The notes beneath the pieces were generated by a model, which ran no database searches, had not been told where the DNA came from, and worked only from the letters and a program-made list of their open reading frames with translations. A stretch of DNA of 64,000 nt from an uncultured Alphaproteobacteria bacterium (GTDB lineage Bacteria > Pseudomonadota > Alphaproteobacteria > HIMB59). The position numbers were made by a program, and so were the translations under genes. The stretch is taken from the NCBI GenBank assembly GCA_902530745.1, contig CACABO010000002.1, forward strand, positions 98,695 to 162,694, in the 5' to 3' direction. This document shows positions 29,563 through 39,474 of the stretch, piece by piece. Numbering within the stretch: the stretch's first letter is position 1; the number at the start of each line of letters is the position of its first letter.

Positions 29563-30407
29563 TGTCGAGTTGTTTTCAAACACTATCTGATTATGGTCTT
29601 AGATCTATAGGTTATGGAGAGCGACTTTTACCAAAAGCTGACATTACACTTTGTGAGCAATTTGTATTAATTGGTTCTGGAATGATTTGGAACATATATT
29701 TTGCCGTTTTAGCATTACTCTTTGGATTTTTCTTTGCAACAGTTTTGGCTTTAGGAAAAAATTCAAATCTACCTCTATTTAGTGCACCTTGTAAATTATT
29801 TATTTTTATTTTTAGAGGTTCCCCTTTATTCATACAATTTTTCTTTGCATATGATTTATTTGTTCTTTTGCCACGATTAGGATTTGATATTGACCTAGGA
29901 TTTCTTGTTGTTACAGTTGAAACGCGTTGGCTTACCAAAGCTTGGTTAGGAGCTTTAATTGTTTTATTTTTTAATACATCTGCTTACGCAGGTGAGATTT
30001 TTTACGGAGCGTTGCGTGCTGTCCCAAGTCAAGATTTAGAGTCAGCAGATGCGTTTGGTTTTACAGGGATTAAAAAATTTAGAAGTATTATATGGCCTAC
30101 AATGCTCCGCTTGGCATGGCCCTCTTACACAAATGAGGCAATTTTTATGTTTCATGCAACAACATTGGTGTTTTTTACTGGTTTTCCAGCGTGGCAACAA
30201 AAAGGAGATGCAATTTATTATGCCAGTTATTTCGCTGATAAAACCTTTAATCCGTTTGTTCCTTATCCAATTGTTGGCTTTTACTTTATTTTGTTAACAT
30301 TATTGATAATTGGTTTATTTGGCTTAATAAATAGAAGATTGAATAAACATTTACCAACTAACGAGAGAAAAAGATTGAGGTTTAATAAGTACAATTTGAT
30401 TAGATGA
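29562..30407 (+). CDS. Amino-acid ABC transporter permease
   Basis: FIFRGSPLFIQFFF...YAGEIFYGALRAVPSQDLESADAFGFTGIKKFRSIIWP. Confidence 0.9.
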   Translation: MSSCFQTLSDYGLRSIGYGERLLPKADITLCEQFVLIGSGMIWNIYFAVLALLFGFFFATVLALGKNSNLPLFSAPCKLFIFIFRGSPLFIQFFFAYDLFVLLPRLGFDIDLGFLVVTVETRWLTKAWLGALIVLFFNTSAYAGEIFYGALRAVPSQDLESADAFGFTGIKKFRSIIWPTMLRLAWPSYTNEAIFMFHATTLVFFTGFPAWQQKGDAIYYASYFADKTFNPFVPYPIVGFYFILLTLLIIGLFGLINRRLNKHLPTNERKRLRFNKYNLIR

Positions 30408-30426
30408 GTCGTTCAAATAACTCATT

Positions 30427-30798
30427 TTATACTCTTTTAAAAAATTTAATTTTATTTCTAATAAATATAAAAATAATTATTAGCACAATCAAAGGAGTCC
30501 CCCAAAGTAGTATGTGATTTTTAGGTGGATTAAAAGATATTTCTTCACCATAAATTTTGATTAGTTCTTGATTAATTTCCTCAATGGATATTCCAGAGCT
30601 ATATTTTTTTTGGATTTGCTCTCTTAAATTTATTGAAAACTCTGTATCAGACTCTTGAATGCTCTGACCCTCGCAAACCAGACATCTGATTGTTTTGTAA
30701 TAATCACTTAGCTCATTCACTTCTGCAAAGCTAACTAAAGATATATGAATTATTAAAAATGGTATAATTACTCTATAAATACTTTTCGACATCTTCAT
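30427..30798 (-). CDS. ccmH: Cytochrome c-type biogenesis protein CcmH
   Basis: IRCLVCEGQSIQESDTEFSINLREQIQKKYSSGISIEEI. Confidence 0.9.
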   Translation of the reverse strand: MKMSKSIYRVIIPFLIIHISLVSFAEVNELSDYYKTIRCLVCEGQSIQESDTEFSINLREQIQKKYSSGISIEEINQELIKIYGEEISFNPPKNHILLWGTPLIVLIIIFIFIRNKIKFFKRV

Positions 30799-31255
30799 AA
30801 AATAAAGGACCTTGTATCTTTTTTTGGGTTATTTTATTAACAATAAAAAACGTTTCTGGAACACCAATTAAACCCATCTCATAAGCGATGGTACCATCAT
30901 CTCTTAAAACATACTCAAAAGGATTCCCATGCTCATTAATCCACTCCTTAAAATTTTCTTCATCGTCTCGAAAATTAATACCAATAATTTTTACGCCTTT
31001 TTTTTTCATTTCCATTAACAAAGGGTGCTCTGCTAAGCATGGCTTACACCAAGAAGCAAAAAAATTAACAATGTAAAATTCACCTAATGTATTTTCATTA
31101 ATTAACTTATTGTTGTAAAAGTCCGGTGTTTCAAATATTAAATTCGATACATCATCTCTTGAATTATTTTTGTTAGTTGATTGATTAAAGTAAAATAAAA
31201 CACTTACAACTAACACTATTAATCCAACTACAGGTAATAATAGATGCCTTTTCAT
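30773..31255 (-). CDS. ccmG: Thiol:disulfide interchange protein CcmG/DsbE
   Basis: VNFFASWCKPCLAEHPLL thioredoxin motif; IGVPETFFI. Confidence 0.9.
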   Translation of the reverse strand: MKRHLLLPVVGLIVLVVSVLFYFNQSTNKNNSRDDVSNLIFETPDFYNNKLINENTLGEFYIVNFFASWCKPCLAEHPLLMEMKKKGVKIIGINFRDDEENFKEWINEHGNPFEYVLRDDGTIAYEMGLIGVPETFFIVNKITQKKIQGPLFYEDVEKYL

Positions 31256-33084
31256 CGTTTTTTAACAACAGATAAAAATATCGAAAAAACAAGCATAATT
31301 GTACTTAACCATAATAAATTTATAAATGGTTTATATACTAAATTGATCCCAACTTTATTGCTCTCAATTGTTGATATTGTTGCATAATATTGACTAAAGA
31401 GTTTATTAGTAGTACTAACCTCACTTGTGACTTGCCCAGAGGGTTGGTAGATATTTTTTGAGGGTGAGAGCTCTTTTTCTTTTTGTCCATCATAAATTAA
31501 TAAATCCACTGATATTCTTTGATAATTTTGGAATTTTTCATCTTTAATATTTTTAATTATTGCAGTTTTATTATTTTGTAATTTTATTTCATTAGTAGAC
31601 TCTTTTTCAAATAGTAAATTTTCTTCGTAGTCAAATTGTTCTGTATATACAGCTGCGATAATAAAAAAACCAATACTTAAATGAGCCAGCCATTGAGAAT
31701 AAAAACTTATATTTTTTTTAAAATTATTTTTTAAAACTAAAATACTTTTTAAAAATAATGGAACTGTAATAAACACACTAAGCGCAAAATAAAAATTTTT
31801 TGAAAAATAATAGGATACCAAACAAATCAATAATGAAAAAATTATAATAAAGGGTATTTGTTTATCTTTTTTTTCATGTTTTCCCCAATTTATCTGCGGT
31901 GCAAATGCCATAAATAAAATTAATGGTGCTAGCAACAAATTAAATGCGAAATTGTAATATGGTGCACCTACTGATACTGATGTTTTTAAAATCATTTCGC
32001 TAAATAATGGATAAACTGTTCCAATGAAGACAACGAGTGCAGAACAAATAAAAAATATATTATTTAATAAAAGAAAACTCTCTCTGCTGAGTAAATTAAA
32101 AGAGTCCTCGTTGAAATTAGAAATACTTTTTATATTTAGTCTTACTGTCATAGCTAGCAAATATGCAATTATAATAATCAAAAATAATCCTCTAAGTGGA
32201 TCTGTGGCAAAACTATGAACAGATACAATTAAATTTGAACGAACTAAAAAAGTTCCGAACACTGATGCAATGAAGCAATAAAGCCCTAAATTTAGGCTCC
32301 ATAATTTTAGTTGGTTACTTTTGATTGAAACTTGAAGGGAATGTATCAAGGCGGTATTTAATAACCAAGGGATTAACGAGATGTTTTCTACAGGATCCCA
32401 AAACCACCAACCTCCCCACCCTAGTTCAGAGTATGCCCAGTAGGAACCTAAAACTATTCCCCCGGTTAAAAAAAACCATGAGATTTTTGACCAAATCAAC
32501 ATTTCTTTGAATAATTTTTCTGAAAAGTTTTTATTCACTAGCATATGTGCAGATACCACAAAGGGAATAATTAAACCAATATATCCTAGGAACAATGTTG
32601 GTGGATGAATTACAAATAAAAAATGTTGCAAGATTGGATTCAAACCCAAACCTAAAACATTTTCATTTGCTTCTACATAAGTAAATGGATTTGAGCTAAC
32701 TACTACATAAAGAATAAATAAAGTTGATATAAATAATATATTTTTATGAATCTCAAGAGTTTGATTTTTATAAAGGAAAAAAACTCCAAATAAGTTAATT
32801 AAAAAAACCCATAATAAAATTGATCCCTCATGACTACCCCAGGCAGATGTCACTTTATAAAAAATAGGATCATCAACATAAGAATTTTCGACAACGTTCA
32901 ATAAAGTGAAATCTGAAATTGAAAATGCATATACTAAAAGAACAAAGGGAATGAGGTTTATAAAATAAATTAATTTTAAAGAAGAAGTAGTTGATGGGAT
33001 TACTTTTTTTAATAAATTTGTATAAAACAAAATAGTAAGCACTAACGAAATATAAATAAAGCTATTACCTAAATAAGATATCAA
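31252..33084 (-). CDS. ccmF: Heme lyase CcmF/NrfE family
   Basis: SAWGSHEGSILLWV; WAYSELGWGGWWFWDPVENISLIPWLL WWD motif. Confidence 0.95.
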   Translation of the reverse strand: MISYLGNSFIYISLVLTILFYTNLLKKVIPSTTSSLKLIYFINLIPFVLLVYAFSISDFTLLNVVENSYVDDPIFYKVTSAWGSHEGSILLWVFLINLFGVFFLYKNQTLEIHKNILFISTLFILYVVVSSNPFTYVEANENVLGLGLNPILQHFLFVIHPPTLFLGYIGLIIPFVVSAHMLVNKNFSEKLFKEMLIWSKISWFFLTGGIVLGSYWAYSELGWGGWWFWDPVENISLIPWLLNTALIHSLQVSIKSNQLKLWSLNLGLYCFIASVFGTFLVRSNLIVSVHSFATDPLRGLFLIIIIAYLLAMTVRLNIKSISNFNEDSFNLLSRESFLLLNNIFFICSALVVFIGTVYPLFSEMILKTSVSVGAPYYNFAFNLLLAPLILFMAFAPQINWGKHEKKDKQIPFIIIFSLLICLVSYYFSKNFYFALSVFITVPLFLKSILVLKNNFKKNISFYSQWLAHLSIGFFIIAAVYTEQFDYEENLLFEKESTNEIKLQNNKTAIIKNIKDEKFQNYQRISVDLLIYDGQKEKELSPSKNIYQPSGQVTSEVSTTNKLFSQYYATISTIESNKVGINLVYKPFINLLWLSTIMLVFSIFLSVVKKR

Positions 33085-33534
33085 TTAATTTCCTCTCCAT
33101 TTTCCTTCTTCTTTAAGTTTGTCTATGGCGCTTTGGGGCATGTAGTTTTCATCGTGTTTGGCCAAAACTATCTCTGCAACAAAAATGTTATCTATAAATT
33201 TTCCTTCAACGATAATACCCTTATTTTCTTCTACTAGATTTGGAAGTGTTTTAGAAAATACAACATTTACAGAATTTTGATTTTGATCAACTACTTCAAA
33301 AATCCAGTTTCCATCTAAAAATTTCAAACTATTTGCTTTAACAAGCCCCCCAACCCTTAGATACTTATTTTCTAGCCCATCCATACTTTTTAGATCAGTT
33401 GGTTCAACAAAATATGCAATTTGATCTTTTAAAGAATAACTTATTATAAATATAGAAGCAGAAAAGCAGGCAAATATTATTAGTAAAAAAATAAATCGCT
33501 TTTTTATTTGATTATTTAATTTGATTATTCGCAC
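33085..33534 (-). CDS. ccmE: Cytochrome c maturation protein CcmE (GTG start)
   Basis: YLRVGGLVKANSLKF...GIIVEGKF...AKHDENYMP heme-binding histidine motif. Confidence 0.92.
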   Translation of the reverse strand: MRIIKLNNQIKKRFIFLLIIFACFSASIFIISYSLKDQIAYFVEPTDLKSMDGLENKYLRVGGLVKANSLKFLDGNWIFEVVDQNQNSVNVVFSKTLPNLVEENKGIIVEGKFIDNIFVAEIVLAKHDENYMPQSAIDKLKEEGKWRGN

Positions 33535-33643
33535 TAACCATATTAAAGACTTTTTTCTTAAGCAGCATAATTATAATCGTTGTCACAGCACAGACGATCC
33601 CAAAAAATCCATAGCAAATTAGTACGAATTCTAAACTAGTCAT
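33512..33643 (-). CDS. ccmD: Heme exporter protein CcmD (small, not in the ORF track)
   Basis: MTSLEFVLICYGFFGIVCAVTTIIIMLLKKKVFNMVSANNQIK: 43 aa, single TM, between ccmC and ccmE with overlaps at both ends. Confidence 0.75.
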   Translation of the reverse strand: MTSLEFVLICYGFFGIVCAVTTIIIMLLKKKVFNMVSANNQIK

Positions 33644-34343
33644 TTAGTAATTTAGCTCTCTCCATTTTCCTTTTTTCAACAATTATATAAAAAATGTTAG
33701 AAAACCAAAATATTGTAAGCATAAAAATACCAAGGAAACTGACAAATAATGTAATTAAATAGTCATTAGTCATACTGGGCCCTCCTATTCTTAAAACACT
33801 ACTTTCCTGATGAAGAGTAGTCCACCAATCAACAGAAAATTTAACAATAGGTAGATTCACTAGCCCTATTATTGCCAAAATAGAGGCTGCAAAATCTGCT
33901 TTTTGGAAGTGCTCAAATGAATATAAAAGAAGAATATGACCTAAGTAAATGAAGGCTAAAATTAACATTGATGTTAACCTCGCATCCCATACCCAATACG
34001 CTCCCCAAGTCAAATTTCCCCATATAGATCCAGTAACTAAAACGATAATGCTCATTATCAATCCTATCGGAGATAGAGATCTTGCAACTGTAAATGCCGT
34101 TGGAGACTTAAAAATTAAGCCAATGATACTACTAATTCCCATCACTAGAAAAATTGTTAGCGATAACCAAGCAGTAGGTACATGGATGAACATTATTTTG
34201 AATGAGATGCCTTGATAATAATCATTTTCTAAAAAAATAATTAGAAAAATAGAAAGACATATTAATACAAGTGATAATAAAATAGCATATCTAGATAGAG
34301 AGTTCATAATATTAGAGAGTGTGTTTGGAGTTATAGCAAACAT
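33636..34343 (-). CDS. ccmC: Heme exporter protein CcmC
   Basis: IMFIHVPTAWLS; GSIWGNLTWGAYWVWDARLTSMLIL; LPIVKFSVDWWTTLHQ. Confidence 0.95.
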   Translation of the reverse strand: MFAITPNTLSNIMNSLSRYAILLSLVLICLSIFLIIFLENDYYQGISFKIMFIHVPTAWLSLTIFLVMGISSIIGLIFKSPTAFTVARSLSPIGLIMSIIVLVTGSIWGNLTWGAYWVWDARLTSMLILAFIYLGHILLLYSFEHFQKADFAASILAIIGLVNLPIVKFSVDWWTTLHQESSVLRIGGPSMTNDYLITLFVSFLGIFMLTIFWFSNIFYIIVEKRKMERAKLLND

Positions 34344-35002
34344 TAGGCTGATAATTTTTTAAGGGCAAAACTAGTTAGCAAAGGTGAAAAGGCCAAATTT
34401 AATAAAAAATAAGCTATAAAAAATAAATACATTTTACCTGTATTAAAATCAATTAAATCAGTTATTGCCATAGAAAATATAAGAATAGGGACAAAAAGGG
34501 GCAATGTTAAAATACTTGTAAGTGAAAGTTTATTACTCTTAGAGATTGTTATAGAGGCAGTCATTGAAGATATAAAAATAATACTCAAAAGAGACAGCGC
34601 TAGAAGAATATTTATCTTTAACAAATAAATAAGATCGATATTTAAAATAATCAAAATTAGTGGTGAAAATATGATGAAAAAAATAATTAAATTAAAATAT
34701 ATCATCATATTTTTAACGAAAACAATTATTTCTAAAGAAAAAGGAGAAAGTAGATACTGATGAATTTTTGCTTCATTAAAATCTTGACCATAAATTTTTT
34801 CAACTTTAAATAATGAAATAAAAAAAATCATTATGTATAAGAAAGATAATTGAGCATTAATTCCCACTGACTGATGTTTCAATGATAATGCAAAAATAGC
34901 ACACGATATCATTAATAAACAATAAAGAACAAAACTGAATACACTTCCTTTAAGCATAAGTTGAAATTCACTTAAAACTAATTTAAAAAAATTATTTATC
35001 AT
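34343..35002 (-). CDS. ccmB: Heme exporter protein CcmB
   Basis: Six-TM protein in ccmA-ccmC context; LTSILTLPLFVPILIFSM. Confidence 0.88.
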   Translation of the reverse strand: MINNFFKLVLSEFQLMLKGSVFSFVLYCLLMISCAIFALSLKHQSVGINAQLSFLYIMIFFISLFKVEKIYGQDFNEAKIHQYLLSPFSLEIIVFVKNMMIYFNLIIFFIIFSPLILIILNIDLIYLLKINILLALSLLSIIFISSMTASITISKSNKLSLTSILTLPLFVPILIFSMAITDLIDFNTGKMYLFFIAYFLLNLAFSPLLTSFALKKLSA

Positions 35003-35601
35003 GTTAATTGAAGAGTTTTATAATTATTCAAACTAATATTTTGATGACTCGATAATATAATAATTCCCTTATTTTCTAACTTTTTTTCAAATAAATTATT
35101 TAAATTTATTATTGTTCTATCATCAAGTCCGTTAAGTGGATCATCTAGTATCCAAACTGGTTTATTAACTAACATTAGTAGTAGCAATTGAAGTTTTTTC
35201 TTCTGACCATATGAAAGCTGGTAAAATTTTTTATCAAGATTTAATTCCTCAAAAAAATATTTTACACTTTTATCTTTTATAGAGTTATTAAATTTCACAT
35301 TGTGTATTGAAAGCCAGTATTCAATATTTTGATTTAAAGTTAGTGAGTCATGGGCAAAGTTAGTCTCGCCAACATATAAAAAAAATTGAGAGGCAATATA
35401 ATTATCAATTACTAAGTTATTGTAAGTTATACTACCTTCTAGTGGATCGATAAAATTGACGATATTAGATAATAGGGTTGTCTTGCCCACACCATTTGCA
35501 CCCTGAATGAGTAATAATTCACCAGGATGTATTTTAAAATTGATATTTTTGTAGATAAGAGTATTTCCTCTAGCAAAAGATAAGTTGTTAACTTCAATCA
35601 T
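34999..35601 (-). CDS. ccmA: Heme ABC exporter ATP-binding protein CcmA
   Basis: LLIQGANGVGKTTLLSNI; LSYGQKKKLQLLLLMLVNKPVWILDDPLNGLD. Confidence 0.92.
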   Translation of the reverse strand: MIEVNNLSFARGNTLIYKNINFKIHPGELLLIQGANGVGKTTLLSNIVNFIDPLEGSITYNNLVIDNYIASQFFLYVGETNFAHDSLTLNQNIEYWLSIHNVKFNNSIKDKSVKYFFEELNLDKKFYQLSYGQKKKLQLLLLMLVNKPVWILDDPLNGLDDRTIINLNNLFEKKLENKGIIILSSHQNISLNNYKTLQLT

Positions 35602-35604
35602 AAA

Positions 35605-35632
35605 AAAAGCGGGTGATTATAACCCGCTTTTG
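35605..35632 (-). terminator. Intrinsic terminator of the histone-H1-like gene, upstream of ccmA
   Basis: AAAAGCGGGT-gattata-ACCCGCTTTT, symmetrical with flanking A/T runs. Confidence 0.8.
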
Positions 35633-35660
35633 ATGTTTTAAATATTTAAAACTTAAAAAA

Positions 35661-36032
35661 TTATCTTCTTTTTCTAGAAGTCTTTCTCTTTTTAGGAGCT
35701 GCTTTCTTTTTTGCAGCTTTCCTCTTTTTAGGAGCTGCTTTCTTTTTTGCAGCCTTCCTCTTTTTAGGAGCTGCTTTTTTCTTTTTAGGTGCTGCTTTCT
35801 TTTTTGCAGCTTTCCTCTTTTTAGGAGCTGCTTTCTTTTTTGCAGCCTTCCTTCTTACAGCTTTTTTCTTAGTGGCTTTTTTCTTCTTAGGTGCTGCTTT
35901 CTTTTTTGCAGCTTTTCTTTTAGGTGCTGCTTTCTTTTTTGCAGCCTTCTTCTTTTTAGGCGCTACCTTTTTTGCAGCTTTCCTTTTCTTAGGAGCTGCC
36001 TTTTTCTTTGCAGCTTTTCTCTTTTTAGCCAT
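35661..36032 (-). CDS. Histone H1-like Lys/Ala/Pro-rich repetitive DNA-binding protein
   Basis: KKKAAPKKRKAAKKKAAPKK repeats throughout; SD AAGGAGG upstream. Confidence 0.8.
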   Translation of the reverse strand: MAKKRKAAKKKAAPKKRKAAKKVAPKKKKAAKKKAAPKRKAAKKKAAPKKKKATKKKAVRRKAAKKKAAPKKRKAAKKKAAPKKKKAAPKKRKAAKKKAAPKKRKAAKKKAAPKKRKTSRKRR

Positions 36033-36165
36033 TATAGCCTCCTTACTTTTTACACTTACTAGTAAGTATAAAACGAATATCTAATGATATTCATTTTCTT
36101 AAAAAAAACTTAAGAAACTATTTAATTAAGTCAACATTTTATTTATGGTAACTTCTTTTCATTGA

Positions 36166-38718
36166 ATGAATCAAATTGAAATAATTTTAGGACCAACTAA
36201 CACTGGAAAAACATTTAATGCTTTTGAACAAATGTTTTCCTTTAAAAACGGTGTTTTTGGTTTCCCTTTAAGGCTTTTAGCAAGAGAAAATTATGATAAA
36301 GCATGCAAACTTTATCCAATAAATCAAATTGCATTAATAACAGGAGAAGAAAAAATAATTCCTTCAAATGCAAAATATTTTTTTTGTACAGTCGAATCAA
36401 TGCCAGATGACTTTTTTGAATTTGTTTGCGTAGATGAAATTCAATTAGCCTCTGATTATGAAAGAGGTCATATTTTCACTCAAAGACTTTTACATTCTCG
36501 AGGAGAACAAAAAACTATTTTCCTTGGCTCTCTAACTATGGAAGAGATTATTAGAGAATTAATCCCCGAAGCAAAAATAACTTTTAAAAATAGGTTTTCA
36601 GAATTAAATTTTATAGGGCACAAAAAGATTCAAAATGTAAAACCCAGATCAGCAATTATTGCTTTTAACTTAATAGGACTTTACGAAATAGCTGAACAAA
36701 TAAGAAGCTTAAAAGGAGGTGTGGCACTTGTTGCTGGTGCACTAAGTCCTAAAACAAGAAACTCCCAAGTTAAACTATATGAGGATGGAGAGGTAGATTA
36801 TATTGTAGCCACTGATGCTATAGGAATGGGCTTGAATCTAGATATTAACCAAGTTTATTTCTCTGGTCTTGAAAAGTTTGATGGAAAATATGTTCGACCT
36901 TTGAATGATATGGAAATTGGTCAAATAGCAGGAAGAGCAGGTCGCTATACAAAATCTGGTTATTTCGGAAGCACTCTTGGAGCTAAGTTTACAAATCTAA
37001 AGTCAATAGAAAATATTCAGGCAAATAAATTTGAACCTGTAAAAAAAATATTTTGGAGAAATCATCTTTTATCGTTTAAGTCAGAATATGATTTACTAAA
37101 CTCTCTAAAAAAGAAACCTGATAACCATCGATTAATTCAAAAAAAAGATGCTGAGGATCAAAAATTTTTATCTAGGTTTCTAAAAGATAATAAAAAAAAT
37201 TATAAATTTAATAGCACCACAACCTTAAAAAAATTATGGGACGTTTGTCGAATACCAGATTATCAAAATATTTCAGATGAAAAACATGTCGAACTGTTAA
37301 CAAAAATATTTAATGAACTCATAAAAAATCAATGGGTATTTAGTGATAAATTTTTAGAAAAAGAAATTTCTTACTTACAAAATTACAACGGTAGCATTGA
37401 TGACCTAATATACAACTTAAATGAAACAAGAACCTGGCTATACATTACTAACCAGAAACAATGGATAAGTAACTCTATTTGGGTTGAAACTGTTAAAAAT
37501 ATTGAAAACAAACTGTCTGAGGAGATACATTTAAGCCTAATGCAAAAATTTGTCGACAAAAATAAAAGTGAGATGATACAAAATTTAAATATTAGTGAAA
37601 AAAATATATCTTTAACTGATAATAGATATGTTAAGATAAAAGATGAAAAAATAGGAGTTATAAAAGGTTTTAAAATCTTTTTTGATGAAAAATATAAAGA
37701 TATTTTAAATAACAACTACCACAAAATAATTAAAGAACAAATTTCCCCAAATATGTCTTTTAACGTTAATAATTTTATAGCAGCACCGAATGAAAGCTTG
37801 AAAATCGATTCAAAAGTAGATGAGAATGGAAATTTCCAAAATTTATATATTAAATGGGGGGATGCAAATGTTGCGATATTTAAAAAAGGGAGTGATATTA
37901 TTCATCCTATTTTAGAGCCAATCTTAGATGACTTGCTATTATCACCTGATCATATTAAAAAAATTCAGGATAAAATTCAAAAATGGTTCGAAGATACTTA
38001 CCTCTCAAAACTGGATTTATCGAGCAAACTAAAAAAATTTAATACAAAACCTGAGGAAAGAAGTTTTATTTTTAAGATCATAGAAAGCCAATACAATCTT
38101 TACCAAGTAAATATATTAGATGAATTTAAATTAATTGATGAAACACAAAGAAAAGAAATTCATTCACTTAATTTTAGATTAGGAAAGAATGTTATTTTTA
38201 ATTCTGAATTAATAAGACCAGAATACATGAAGTTAAAGTTTAGTTTATGGAATTTGTATAATAATGAATGTTTAAATATTGATGAATATATACCAAAAGA
38301 TGGCAATGCAACTCTAAATGTTCAAAATAGGCTAAATGAAGAACTATTAACTTTCTTAGGATTTATTTCCAAAAATGACTTACTAATCAGACTTGATATT
38401 TTTAATGAATTTGAAAAACAATTATTCAAAAGAGAAAATAGAGGCCCATTCTCACTTCCTATGGATTTATCTAATCTTTTGGGAATTAAAAAAGATAAAT
38501 TAATAAGTATTTTAAAAAGTAGATCTTTTAACATTCAAGAGATAGCAGAAAATGATTTAATCATTTCAAAAAAAATTAATGCAAATAAGACATTAGAGTT
38601 AAAACAAAATAAAAACAAAAAAGTATTGAAAAAACCATCAAAAAAAGTAAAAAAAACCTCACCAAAAAAATTATTTAATAATCCTTTTGACCAATTAAAA
38701 AATATAAATGTTAAATAA
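36166..38718 (+). CDS. Suv3-like superfamily 2 RNA helicase
   Basis: ILGPTNTGKTFNA, PLRLLARENYDK, VESMP, VDEIQLASDYERGHIFTQRLL, IGQIAGRAGRY. Confidence 0.88.
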   Translation: MNQIEIILGPTNTGKTFNAFEQMFSFKNGVFGFPLRLLARENYDKACKLYPINQIALITGEEKIIPSNAKYFFCTVESMPDDFFEFVCVDEIQLASDYERGHIFTQRLLHSRGEQKTIFLGSLTMEEIIRELIPEAKITFKNRFSELNFIGHKKIQNVKPRSAIIAFNLIGLYEIAEQIRSLKGGVALVAGALSPKTRNSQVKLYEDGEVDYIVATDAIGMGLNLDINQVYFSGLEKFDGKYVRPLNDMEIGQIAGRAGRYTKSGYFGSTLGAKFTNLKSIENIQANKFEPVKKIFWRNHLLSFKSEYDLLNSLKKKPDNHRLIQKKDAEDQKFLSRFLKDNKKNYKFNSTTTLKKLWDVCRIPDYQNISDEKHVELLTKIFNELIKNQWVFSDKFLEKEISYLQNYNGSIDDLIYNLNETRTWLYITNQKQWISNSIWVETVKNIENKLSEEIHLSLMQKFVDKNKSEMIQNLNISEKNISLTDNRYVKIKDEKIGVIKGFKIFFDEKYKDILNNNYHKIIKEQISPNMSFNVNNFIAAPNESLKIDSKVDENGNFQNLYIKWGDANVAIFKKGSDIIHPILEPILDDLLLSPDHIKKIQDKIQKWFEDTYLSKLDLSSKLKKFNTKPEERSFIFKIIESQYNLYQVNILDEFKLIDETQRKEIHSLNFRLGKNVIFNSELIRPEYMKLKFSLWNLYNNECLNIDEYIPKDGNATLNVQNRLNEELLTFLGFISKNDLLIRLDIFNEFEKQLFKRENRGPFSLPMDLSNLLGIKKDKLISILKSRSFNIQEIAENDLIISKKINANKTLELKQNKNKKVLKKPSKKVKKTSPKKLFNNPFDQLKNINVK

Positions 38719-39145
38719 ATTCTTCCAATCCTTTAATGAAAAAAAGGATAAAAATGATGATCACTCTTTTGAGTCAGATTTATATAACTTGATTTACGAA
38801 ATAATTATTGCAGATCACGAAATTTCGGAACAAGAAATTAATTTTGCTTCAGAACTAGTAGAGTTTTACTTTAAGATACCAATTCAAAGTAATAAAGATC
38901 AATTTACTAAATTAGCCAATCAACAACATTTCAATACTGATTTATCTCAGTTTTCATACAGATTAAAAACATCACTTACTTATGAACAGAGAATGGACGT
39001 AATTTTAATTTGTTGGCAAGTTTTAATGGTTGATGGCAAAGAGGATCAGCTTGAAGTTTCTACTGCTAGAAAAATATCAACTTTACTCGGCCTAGAAGAT
39101 AAAGATTTTATATTGATTAGAAATAGAGTAAAAGACAGCCTATGA
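38708..39145 (+). CDS. TerB-like (tellurite resistance TerB family) protein
   Basis: Helical; [28 protein letters not shown]...[17 protein letters not shown]. Confidence 0.75.
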   Translation: MLNKFFQSFNEKKDKNDDHSFESDLYNLIYEIIIADHEISEQEINFASELVEFYFKIPIQSNKDQFTKLANQQHFNTDLSQFSYRLKTSLTYEQRMDVILICWQVLMVDGKEDQLEVSTARKISTLLGLEDKDFILIRNRVKDSL

Positions 39146-39474
39146 CCTACTTAGTAAACGATAAGTGTATTAAGTGTAAATACATGGATTGTGTTGAGGT
39201 ATGTCCCGTGGATTGCTTTTACGAAGGTGAAAATATGCTTGTTATTAACCCTGATGAATGTATTGACTGTGGAGTATGTGAACCGGAATGCCCAGTTGAA
39301 GCGATTATCCCAGATGACTTGGACGATGGTACAAAATGGCTAGATTTAAATGAAAAATACTCACAAGTTTGGCCTAATATAACTACAAAAAAAGATGCAC
39401 CTGCTGATGCAAAACAGTGGGAAGGGGTAGAGGATAAATTCGAAAATCATTTTAGTGAAAAAGGAGCTGATTAA
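39142..39474 (+). CDS. fdxA: Ferredoxin (7Fe-8S type)
   Basis: [53 protein letters not shown]. Confidence 0.95.
   Translation: MTYLVNDKCIKCKYMDCVEVCPVDCFYEGENMLVINPDECIDCGVCEPECPVEAIIPDDLDDGTKWLDLNEKYSQVWPNITTKKDAPADAKQWEGVEDKFENHFSEKGAD

Noticed and set aside
35661-36030. CRISPR-like array from regularly recurring ~36-bp DNA repeats
   Set aside because: Repeats are coding (KKKAAPKKRKAA), without unique spacers, and no cas genes are present.
35872-36084. Plus-strand ORF MAFFFLGAAFFFAAFLL opposite the H1-like gene
   Set aside because: Antisense artefact of Lys/Ala-rich codons reading as Phe/Ala.
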